DNA of 64,000 bases from Nymphaea colorata (taxonomy: Eukaryota > Streptophyta > Magnoliopsida > Nymphaeales > Nymphaeaceae): positions 12,713,427-12,777,426 of the forward strand of contig NC_045147.1 in NCBI RefSeq assembly GCF_008831285.2, in the 5' to 3' direction. Of this stretch, positions 36,685 through 48,300 are shown piece by piece. Numbering within the stretch: position 1 is the stretch's first letter; the number at the start of each line of letters is the position of its first letter. Position numbers and translations under genes: made by a program. Below the pieces are notes generated by a model. It ran no database searches. It was not told where the DNA came from and saw only the letters and a list, made by a program, of their open reading frames with translations.

Positions 36685-37861
36685 CCTATATCGGCTTGTA
36701 TCCACTACAATAAATTAAATGAAATTTTTTTTAAAATAATTTATTATTAGTAGTACAATAATATAAAGGCCGCTATGTTGCCACATCATCCAATACAGGC
36801 CTTATATATATATAGGCAGATATTTCAAGGAGAGCATTAAGTTTGGCCCCTTATTTTCACCAGACCTAAGCAATGTCAGCCAATGTGCACCGATATAATA
36901 ACACAGTCTCAAAGTCTGCACCAGTTAATGGACTAGCTCCCGAAAAGAAGTACATCCACTCTCCAGTATCCTCAACCACCCTATTTAGTAAGGGCAATAT
37001 CACGGGGAAGATTCAAGATATACAACCGTAGCTTGGAACTTGATCCAAGGACGTTTTTTTCATACTCTTCATGACCTTCCCTGCTGCGCCTGCATTTGGG
37101 TGATGGGGGGCTTTTGTAAGTTTGCGACAGACCTAAACTTTGCCCATAAGAAAAAAGCACAAGAACTTAATGCAAGAAAAGTCTGAAACGAAAAGGTTTG
37201 TTTGCCAGCCAAATGTCTAAGCAAAGAGTCTTTCGGAAAGTTGAAGAACAAGGGAGAATGAGTAAGTGATGAAAGTAGGGAAAGAAGTGTTCAAATGACA
37301 GTTCAAGGATGTGTTCTTACTAATTGCTACCTTCCTTCTTTTTCATCTCTTTGGTTTCACATTGAACATAAGACAAAGTATCTCCACGTTCATGGGCAGT
37401 AAACTTCCAAATATATACATGTGAAACCGAGACTTTCTTATGAACTTTCCAGAGTGAAAAGAAGCATGCGGCTTCATGTTTTCTGCGCGTGCTTCCCGGA
37501 AACCGATCTTTCGAAGCTTTTAAAGCTTCCGGACTCTGTGAGTTGATCAGTCCGTCAAGGTACAGTAGTTTAAGCAGGATGCCATTTTTATAAACAGTAA
37601 AAATGAGAAGAAATGAATGAACCCCTTTCTTGGAAACAAATTAATTAGAAGTGAATGGCAGGACGCTCAACATGTGCAGATGGTCCACATAAATGTCATA
37701 CATTTGAAACGAGCATCAAGCGCGAGGTCAATTAAGTTCCACAGCTAAGGACGTATAAAAGCGAGCTACCTCTTTGAGTCATTGATTAAAGAAGTAAATG
37801 ATGTCGCCTCAGACAGAAATTCAGTTGGAGAATGACTTGTGAATATGGAAAAGTAAGCCAC

Positions 37862-38110
37862 GGGTTAATTGGTGAAGTGGCTGTGCCATGGCCACGGGTT
37901 CGACAGTCGATGTCTGGCTATTAAAAGCAATTGTACGTACTTAAGCAAGCAGAAGCACGGATTCTCCTCCTTAGAGTCCATTGTGATGGTTTTACCCAAG
38001 GGGTTTTACTGCTATTTTTTCCCTGAGTTGATGCCATGGAAGGCCATCTCTGTCCCGGGCTTAGCATCTGACTTATCTGACAGGAACAAAATAGGCTAAG
38101 CCCGGGAACC
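37862..38110 (+). mobile_element. Possible tRNA-derived SINE (weak)
   Basis: gttaattggtgaagtggc and ccatggccacgggttcga resemble the A and B boxes of tRNA-derived plant SINEs with suitable spacing. The downstream body includes a 12-bp inverted repeat. No 3' tail or target duplication was found. Confidence 0.3.
38054..38106. repeat. Perfect 12-bp GC-rich inverted repeat
   Basis: The arms CCCGGGCTTAGC (38054-38065) and GCTAAGCCCGGG (38095-38106) are exact reverse complements separated by 29 nt. Confidence 0.85.
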
Positions 38111-39033
38111 AATCTCGAGGTTGATGCTGTGAATGGGAGCTTGAGGGCTAACCACGTTCCATTAAGACCGGCCACAACCTAATTAAGCTCGGTAGGATGC
38201 AGATGCTACATGACAAATGACAATGCTGAACGAACTCAGTTTGACGCTAAAGGATGAGAACCTATTCACGAAAGTAACATGAATGACCATTAATTGTATG
38301 ATATTAATTAGAATTAGTAACTTGCTAGATGAACCTCTTTGAAAGTTCTCAATGTAGTACGGAGATAAAAAAAAATATCAAAGCTTTTACTGAGTCCAAG
38401 CTTTTTTCTAATTTTGATAAAAATGGAGATGAGTGAAAATTCAACTCAGTCGCACGAATTGCTACCCCGACTGTTATTTGTTTAATACGTAGCATGTATC
38501 ACACCTTCTGATCTCAATTACTATCTGAGGTTTTGGGACTGACAATCATAAGGGCTGAAGATTTTTTTCTTTTTAGGGAAAAGGATTTCTTTTTGGGGAA
38601 AAGGAAGCAGTCCTCAGCAATAACAGCTTAATGGGAGATGCGGCCCCTTACCTTTATTACCCTACCTTTATTAAACAAAATGAAGCAGTCCTAAGCCCTC
38701 ATAAGAGTCAAAAGAAATCTCTTTTCCATACGATAAAATTATCATAACCAGAGGTTTAAAACTGGTGCAACCACAAACATTGCCGGGGTTGCTCGAATAT
38801 CTACAGAATTTGCACTTGGACGACAAAAAAGCACATATTCCATATTCCTAGCGAAGGTGAATCACCAGATCTACCACGGCAAAAGAAAAAAAAAACCCTG
38901 CTCATCCGTGAAAGTCGCCTTTCTTTCAGTTGAAGATGAAAATCTGAAATATAGGTTATGAAAATATCTTTAGACTGTGTTAGAGAAAAACTAGCAGTAA
39001 CGTAACCAACGAAAATGTGTGTTTCTGAATAAA

Positions 39034-39161
39034 GCTCATTATATGAATGCAACAAGCCTCGGTAGAAACCCCGTAATCAAGCAAAACCATCCACGAGGCT
39101 CATTATATGAATGCAACAAGCCTCGGTAGAAACCCCGTAATCAAGCAAAACCATCCACGAG
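39034..39161. repeat. Perfect tandem duplication, 2 x 64 bp
   Basis: Units 39034-39097 and 39098-39161 are identical (gctcattatatgaatgcaac to catccacgag). The duplication lies about 230 bp beyond the stop codon of the 73-aa gene, possibly in its 3' UTR or just downstream. Confidence 0.95.
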
Positions 39162-39392
39162 TAGTAATGAATCTTTTAAGTTTTTTGCTTGCTCTTAAAT
39201 TGAGAGACCAACTAGAAGCATGAGCTCTGTTTGAGTTGTCAAAGAAAAGTTTCAGCTCAGTGAATATACATCATTCCACTGTTTCCATGTTGCTGGTTAC
39301 AAGCAGCCTCTCTTGGGAATATGAGCGTCTCAGATAACAGCCCCCAAGAAAACAAGAACAAAACTTTTTATTTCTCGTATCCATTTCCATGT

Positions 39393-42300
39393 TTATTCAG
39401 TAGCATCCAATTGCTCCGCTTGTGATTTTACCTCTTTCAGTCTCTCCAACGACGAAATTCTTTCATCAAGTGATTCATACAAGGATTGCACCTGCACCAA
39501 GGGTCAAAATCAGCAGAAAACCATGTAAACTCAGCGTGCTAGCTGTGCAAACTTTGGATACCAATTGCTGTTCAACCAATACCACCGCACCCATATAACA
39601 TTTTAGAATAACAAAACATTTATAACGCCTTTTGAACTACATTGGGAACAGTTTATTTTGGTAGTTTTTGGAGTACCAAAGCAGACAATTTCTCTGTTAT
39701 CACAAAAACGAGCAAAACCTTAGAACCAGAAATGGAGTAACGAGAAAACCTGAAAACAACAGCATGTACAACATACGTTAAACTTGTATTGTAGTATCAC
39801 TATATTTAAACTAAAGATGCTTAGCCAGGCAAGTTTACTTCAAGATCTGCTTAACTACAAATTGCACTTGAATGATAGACATAATTTTTGGTCTATAAGA
39901 GCCAAGAGGATGTTTTGTGTTGGTGTCTCTGTGTGCATGCACGTGTATTTCCTTTTCCTTCTCTTTTGTTTCTGTTGTAGTCCTTTCTCTGTTTTCCTGT
40001 CTTTTTTACGTTTCCTGTTTCTTTCTGTTTGGTTCAGCCGTTGACTGTCTAAGAGTTCGCTGTTGGCCAGCTTTGGTAAGTGTGTAGGAGAAGAAGCAAG
40101 GTTTTCGTGATTGCTGTGCCCTTGTGGCTATTGTGTGTTCCTTGTTGGCATCTCATTGTGCCTTCAAAAGTTTTCCTGCGAGATCTCTTGTATTCTCCCT
40201 TGTGTAGCTAGATGGAAGACAGTTTGAAACTCTTTCCTTTCCCAAAATTTTGTCCACCCAAATTAGTTCTTAGAAAGGTGTGGATGGAAAACATTGAGCT
40301 TACCAAAAAAAAGAAAAAAGTCATTGTTAATTATCAAAAAATGGAAAGCATGGAAGACAGGACATCACTAGGTTGTAGCTTGCTTTAAGTAGTATAGATG
40401 CTTGCCTAATGTTAGTCTAGCAAAATTCAGATTGGCTCATGAACCTTGGAATTATCCTAAGGAGACACGCCTTGAAAGAGACTGTCCCTAAATGTAATAT
40501 CCAAGAAAAAGTCATAAACATGCAACAAGGGGATAAATCCATCTGGGACTATCTTGGAGAGCTTACTAACATTTGAGGGTAAACTTGTTTTATTGAGCTA
40601 AATAGGCTGATCCACATGACTTAGCTATTAGACATCAACAACAAGAAAGACAAAAGAATTCTACAAATCCATTATCTTTCTTACTCCTGATCTATGTCAC
40701 ACCGGTACGCCACACAGACCCGCGTACCCATACTGGTCTGCCAGTGCGGCAAAGCAGGTACGTTTGGATCTGGTTCCGGGTCGGAACCAGATCCAAACCA
40801 CGATAAAACGTTAAAACAGCAACCCGTGATTTCTCCCTCTTGACTTTCTTTGTTTTGGTTCCGGCGAGTGCTTGGGTAGGTGAAGACAGACGGCGGCTGG
40901 CGACGGACGGCGGGTTTCTTCCGGCGACGGACGGCGGGCTTCTTCTGGTGATGGACAACGGGTTTCTTCAGGCGGGTGCTTAGGTTTCTTCATTTCTTTT
41001 TTTTTTTTGTTTCCTTTTGATTTTTAGGGTTCTGATCTGCTTCATTGAGGTGGGATTTGTTCTTCTTTCTAGTTTACCAAAATTGATGGCACATTCCGGC
41101 GGAATTTCCAGCTCCCTATTCACCTGTTTTGAGTTTCGCATCTGTTTGACTGTTTCAAAAACCTGTTCATAACTGGTTCGCCGCCTGCTCCTTGTTCATG
41201 CTGTGTTTTGAATTTTTTCCTTTTTCTTGATACATTCAGTTATCAACTGAGATTTTCTGCTCCCTGTTCATGCCATCTCAAATTTCTGGCTCCAGTGCTC
41301 CCTGTTCATGCCGTGTTCTGTTGGTTTTCTCTCTTCTGTGAAAACTGGAAACTGTAACTTGCAATGCTTGAAATGGACTACTGTGATTGTTCATGCCATG
41401 TTCTGTGAAAACTTAAGTCTGTAACTTGCAATGCCATGTTCTGAGATTTCTTGTCATGCCATCTCAAATTTCCCCTATGCTTTTTGTTAGGCTTCATTTC
41501 CCTGTGCTTCAGACATGTTCCCTTGTCTGTCTCTTCCATTTACATCATATGCAAAACGCAAGTGGTTTTGCATATGCCCTTGTCGAGTTATATTTAATTT
41601 GATTATAATTTATAAGTTATGCACAATGCAGCCTACGATTGTTGTTAACATAGGTTATATGTTATTTTATGTTTTTCAAATATATTTAAGTTGCTTGTTT
41701 AATTATCTTTGTTATAGTATGGCTGCCTAAAGTAAAGAGAAGGGAACTACTTCTACACCTACAAGTTCAAGTTGTGCATCGAGAGCTTCATCACAGTCAC
41801 AAGAGGACCAGCCATTATGGGGTTATGTGGAAAAGAAAGGAAAAGCTCCTGGAGGTGGTGAGAATGTAATCTCTGAATGTTCTTTTTGTAGAAAGGAATT
41901 TTGTGGGACATATACAAGAGTTAAAGCCCATCTACTGCACATCAACAAGAATGGTATTCAATTGTGTAAAAAGATCAAACCTGATAGTGTGAATGAGTTG
42001 AAGAAGGAGCAAAAACAATATGATATGAAGAAAAGTGGTAAATCATCTGGTTTTATTAACATTCCATCAGTATTACTCTACGATGATGCGTTCGAAGGGC
42101 AGAAAAAAAGAAAGGTGGGCACATCTCAAAAATCAATTAAGCAGACGTTTGCTTTACAAAAAAGGCAGGAATTAGATAGAAAAGTTGGAACATTCTTCTT
42201 TTCTAGTTGCATACCATTTAATGCAGCTAGAAATCCATAATGGAAGGATCTAGTTACATCTTTGGCAAATAGCAACATGTCTAGATATGTTACACCAAGC

Positions 42301-45300
42301 TCTGAAAAGCTTCGAACCATCATCCTACAACAAGAGAAGAGTCGAATAGATAAATTGCTACAATATCAAAGGTTAACATGGAAGTGACATGGAGTTTCAA
42401 TTGTATCTGATGGCTGGACAGATACTCAAAGACACCCACTTATTAACTTTATTGCAACTTGTATTCCTTTCTTGAAAGAATGTTCGAGAAGCGATTTTTC
42501 TTGTAATAATTGTATTACAGAAAAAATAAAGACATCATCTTTTCTGTAATAGAAATTTTTGTCTCAAGGTGCCCTTTGAACTTATTCATTTCAATGTTTG
42601 GGATCCCGCTGCTACTGTATCTAAGGAAGGCTTTTCGTACCATATGATATTTATTGCCTACTACTATTTAGTTCTTCAACCAAAATATGAAGTCTTAAAT
42701 AATTTCACAATTTTTGCACACCATGATCAAGAGCCAATTTGAAATCAAGATAAGATTCTTGGGAAGGACCGGAAAGGAGAATAACTAGCAAATGAATTTA
42801 AGAAGTTTTTGAAGATTGTGAGATTTTACATCAAAGGTCATGTGCTAAAACTCCGAATAAAATAAGCAAACTAGATTGTACTAGAGACCACTAGAATTCT
42901 TGTAATTTCAAAACACAATTCCAAAAACTTTCAGGCCAAAAGGCGCCCTTGCATTAGTTTACTTAATTAGTAAATACTTTAAAAATCCTTGGATGACTCT
43001 TCTCCTTTTCAAAAACCATTTTCTATTGATCTGGATTTTGAAAAACAAAAATTTTTTGTTGTAAATGATTGGTTATAATAGACAAAAAAAAAAAAACTTT
43101 CACTAAATGCTACTGATGTGTCTTCTCTGTTATTCGGAAACTCAAAAAGAATGTAGATGTATGACATCAAAAGTGATAACTTGGATGTCTAAGGAAATGT
43201 TCTTTGTGAAAAATGAAAATGGAATTGAGAAGAATGAATCAAAGAGTAATGATGAATACAATATTTTTGTTCGTTGAATTCTTGCAACAATGGAGCTTCT
43301 CACAATGATTGAGTTGTTTCAAGAATCGTTGGGATGATGATACCTCAGTTGAATTTTCAAATTCTTTAGACCCTTTTAAGAATATCCAAACTACAGTACA
43401 GGTAAGAGAAATTTAGTTTGTGGAAATCAAGATCTAAATGAATCAAATACATCCCTTAAGTCTACGGGACACTCTGTAGCTCCTTAAATTTAGATTATGA
43501 AGTATATAAAGCATGTCTGTTAGCTATTCATTCAACCCACCAACCTACAACATATCATGAAGCCCAAAAAGGACATTGGGTAGAAAAAATGAATCTTAAA
43601 TACTTCATAATCTTTACAATTCAAACACACGCCTTAAGTCTACTAGACACTCTATAGCTCCTGAAGGTTTGTGTCCTAGTTTTTCACCCTTAGATATAGC
43701 CTACTAGCTACTCATTCAACCGACCAGCTACAATATATTGTGAAGGCAAAAAAAGACATTGGTAGAAAAAAATGAAACTTAAACTTTCTGCTCTAGTGCT
43801 CTTGAAAAGAGCAGAACATGGGAAAATTCAACCTGTTCATGTTTCATCAAGGTAAAACAATAATGGGTTGTAAGCAGAACTATGGAATAGACACCAAAAG
43901 TGAAGGAACTTTAGAAAGTAAGCCTACATCAATGAAGAAGCATACACTCAAGAGTATAATATAGATTATGAGAAAAAACCTTCCCTCTGGTTAGCCAGAC
44001 TAATTAGGACCTTATTACAGTTTCTTCTGTTAAGAAGTGATCTTTGTACCAAATGGATGCTAAATGATGTTTATAAGAATCCCCCCTCAGACATGGATAT
44101 TTCCAAGGGAAAGGCTTTTCAATTAAGAAAAACCCTATATGGTTTTAAACAAGACCCAAATGTTTGTTATATAGTCTGTTGAATTAGAAAGCTTTAAGAT
44201 TCTAGGTGGTCCTTGAAAATATTTAATAGATAGGGGTTATCTTTAAACATTTTTCTATTTTTTGTTGATGTTATTTGTAATGCTTTACCGCAGCCCTAAT
44301 TTGTTATTGAGATTAGGGTTAGATGTATAGTTTTTCTCTCTCTCGAAGACTTCGAGCTGTAACATGGTATCAGAGACATAATGAGAGACTGGACAATATC
44401 ACCTTAATCTGGTCGCACTTTGATAAAATCAAGAGTATAGTGCACAGAAATCAACTTGACAAGAACTCGACAGCAGAATTTATTTTCAGCACCAACATTA
44501 GTACTTAAGAAAAAATCTATCAACTTGCTGTTCAGTTAATCAGTCCACCAAACTCCCACAATGCACAGCAATCAACTTGAGAAGAACTAAGCAGCAGAAA
44601 ATTTTCTTTCAGCATCAACAATAGTACCAAAAGAAAACTATCAAATTGTTGTTCAGCAAACCAGTCCAGCAAACTCCCACGTGGTAGGGTTCATACGTTG
44701 CTTACTCGAATCCACATATGCATATAAAAAAAATAATCTGATAAGAGTATACCCAACTTGCAGCCACTTTTCCACGGTCAGCCAACAAATCTGATAAGTA
44801 TATGGTCCACATGCAGCCACTCTTCCACGAGCCCAGATCTGACTTAGAACTTGCCAACGCAGATCCCACACAGTTGCTCACGCTCCACTACATCCACGTG
44901 GGAACCTAATCACACATACCTTTTACGTGTGATTAGGTTCCCTCTCCACGCTGCTCCACAATCTCCCGATCAGCAGAGAGAAGAGATGGGAGAGAGAAGA
45001 GAATGAGAGTTTGCACACTTTTCCACACTCCCACGTGGTTCTGTGAAAAGGTACAAAGCTAGATTGGTTGCCAAGGGCTACATGCAAACCTATGGTGTTG
45101 ATTTTTTGAGACTTTTTCCCTTGTCGCCCGGTTGGGAACTATCCGTCTTATCATCTCTATGGTTGTACACCATGACTGACACACGTATCATCTTGATGTC
45201 AAAAATGCATTTTTGTATGGTGATCTCGATGAGACTGTCTATATGCAACAGCCACAGGGTTTGAACGATAGGGAGAGCGTGGAAAAGAATGCAAACTCAA

Positions 45301-48300
45301 GAAGGCTATATATAAACTCAAGTAGAGTTCTCGTGCGTGGTTCCACAAGTCCTCTGAGGTGGTCATGAGCTGTGGCTTTGCAAGATGCCGTCTTGATCAT
45401 TCTCTGTTTATCAAAAAGAATTCCAGAGATCTGACCATTCTAGTAATGTTGATGATATTATTCTAACATGTGACTTTGATCAATAAATTTTTGATACAAA
45501 GTTGTTCATCTAATAACACTTTGTGACGAAAGACCTTGGTCAACTACTATATTTTCTAGTCATAGAGGTTGCTTGTAGCGGGGAAGGTGTAGTTTTATCC
45601 CAACAAAAGTATGTTCTTGTTTTATTGCAGGACACTGGGATGCTAAGAGCTAAATCAACCACTCTACCTATGAATCCACTCATACATCATCATGATGACT
45701 AGTCAGAATTAGTGGATGTTCGATCATACATATCCCTTATTGGGAAGCTCCTTTATGTTACTATGACCAAACCACACATTAGCTTTGTAATGGGAAAGCC
45801 AAGTCAATTCATGGAAAGACCTAGGAAAGTTTATTCGGATGCAGCATTAATGGTGGTCAAATATTTGAAATCCTCTCCAGATAAAGGTTGTTCACAAAAA
45901 GCAAGTCCTTAGAAATGGACTGTGGAGCCTTTAGTGACAGGCTTAGTCAAAGGCAAGAAGCCTACTACTAGATTCTGCGTATTTGTGGGAAGCAACCAAA
46001 TATCTTCGAGAAGCAAAAGGCAAGGTGTCGTGTCAAGATCTAGTGCAGAATCTGAGTACAGGGCTATGACTCAAACTGCAACGGAAATGACTTGGGCTAA
46101 ATCCATTCTATCTAACCTAAGTGTGTCAGTCCATCTTCCTAATGAGGATGCATTGTAATAATAAGGCAGCCAACAACATTGCAAACAATCTAGTTTTCCA
46201 TGAGCGACCTAAACATATTGAAGTGGACTGTCATTACATTTGAGACACTGTCCAAGGAAGAACCATATCCACCATTCATGTATCATTTGAAGATCAAGCT
46301 GCAGATGTTTTCACCAAGGCTCTTCCTATTATTGATTTCTCCAGACAAGCTAAGAATGATCAACATGTATGCTCTAACTTGAAGGACAGTGTTGAATTAG
46401 AAAGCTTTAAGATTCTAGGTGGTCCTTTGCAATATTTAATAGTTAGGGGTTCTCATAGTTAGGGGTTCTAACATATTTATTCGGAATTGAAGTAGCTTAC
46501 ATAGCTGTGATTATTGTCCATGTCAAACTAAATTGCTTCTAATATTATTGAAAGGTCAGGTTTTACTATAATGAAGTTATAAAAACATTTAAGAGCTTAA
46601 GTATGAAGATGGAGATTAGTGAAAAGAGAATCGCTTGACAACTGTATACCAATTCCTTAGTAGATTTGAGCATTTTCATATCCCACAATTACAAAGCTAG
46701 AGTAGACATTGCAGATGTTTAGCATGTTATGGGTCAGTTTCAACATGCTTTGATATCCATTCATATGGGTGGTTGTAGTGTGTACCATAATCCATTATAT
46801 CAAAAATACTATTTTCAAGGCAATTTTCTTTTCATTTACCATAGTTAGGGAGTGACCCAAACAATTATCACTCCATGACTGAATTTTGTGTGTTCACCTA
46901 ATCGTCCCACCTTTTTCTTAGTGATGCAAAAAACAAGAAAAGTTACCCATGTCATCTACTGAGTTGAGTGTAGAGTTATGGGCTTATGGCAGCTATAACT
47001 ATGGTGGTTGTATGATTGGAAAGTCTACCTCATGACATGGACACAAAGTTTGGAATGACCATCTAAACTTTATTGTTGTAACAACGAGAGTGCAACCAAT
47101 TTGCCAATGACACACACTCATGCAAATCTGAAGAAGTTATCATGGCTGAGCCCCATGCAGTTTTTCTTTTTCTGTTGTATTATGGTTTTTTGTTTTAACC
47201 CCTTTTTTCTGTTCTTTATTTATCATTTTTCCTGTTTTTTGTGTTTCATTCAGCCATTGACTGACTGAAAGCTGGCTGTTCAAGCCACCTCAACAGCTAT
47301 CTTTTTCTCTTCTACCTCTTGTATACACTAAAGACTTTCCTCCTTTTGTAATAGGGCTTTTGAATCCCTCTGTCTCTAATAAATAAAGTATAGTGTCTCT
47401 GTTGTATCCTTTATCAGAGCTCCTTGAGGAGTAGCTATTGTGCATTGTGAGATGTGTGGAGGCTTCTAGGTTTATGTAAACCTATTGCATGATGCTGTGA
47501 AGCTTCTCTGCTCCTGTTGACCAGAACCACCTTTGTCTCAGAGGTTGCCTGATTATGATGATGGTTTGAGGGAAATGACAGCCTTACAGTATAACCTTAA
47601 TATTGTGGCCACAATGATCTGCCCTAGTTTTGTCATATGCACTGGATGAACTGAAGTACATAATATCTTGACAAACAACACCGGTGCATATAATGAGCAT
47701 GTTGGCGACAACGTGACATTCAGGACCCCACAATAAATCATCACTGATTTGTTCTAACTTCTAAGTTTGAGTTCACTCATGCCAGTCAGTATATTGTATG
47801 TCTAATGTTTTTCATGGTTAAGGAATGCCCTTATACTGCCAACTCTATCTTATATGTGTGTATGACAATAACAAACATACTCACTGTATGCACATATTTA
47901 TATATTTTGTATAAACATAAACTTAATACAGGATTTGGACTGACTCTGACCAAAACATAAAGCCGACCTCATCAAGTTGCAATTGAGTCCACTAACTGGA
48001 TTTTAAAACCTGGATTGCACTGTATTACAGAAGATAGAAGCTTCGACACCTGAATCCTTTTATGTTTAAGTTCAAAAGGAAAAGAGGGTATCTATACTTG
48101 TATTGTCACTCAGACGACATTTGCTGTTAAGAGTTGTTCATTGCAAGATAGGAGTTGGTCAAATTTTATGGTTTTCAATGTGATTGGAAGGATATAGCCA
48201 TATAAGTCACGTATGTAAACTTTAGCTCAATATTTTAGTTGTTAACTAATGGCACGGATGGCATATATAAGGAAATTAATTATAAAAGACTCTAGAATTT

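Larger units (their letters stand above)
36693..39033. other. Gene-poor DNA 3' of the 73-aa gene
   Basis: No coding exon is recognised. A tRNA-like B-box (gccacgggttcgacagtc) with preceding A-box-like sequence at about 37862-37910 hints at a SINE, and a 12-bp inverted repeat follows at 38054-38106. Nothing else is interpretable. Confidence 0.4.
44177..46470 (+). mobile_element. Nested copia deletion derivative
   Basis: 5' LTR 44177-44364, primer site 44365-44375, a leader with tandem repeats and a hairpin to about 45030, then straight into reverse transcriptase (RYKARLVAKGYMQTYGVDF) and RNase H (SRSSAESEYRAM at about 46030), and a shortened 3' LTR from 46390. Gag, protease and integrase are absent and the frame is broken many times. 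The element lies inside an older copia remnant. Confidence 0.8.
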
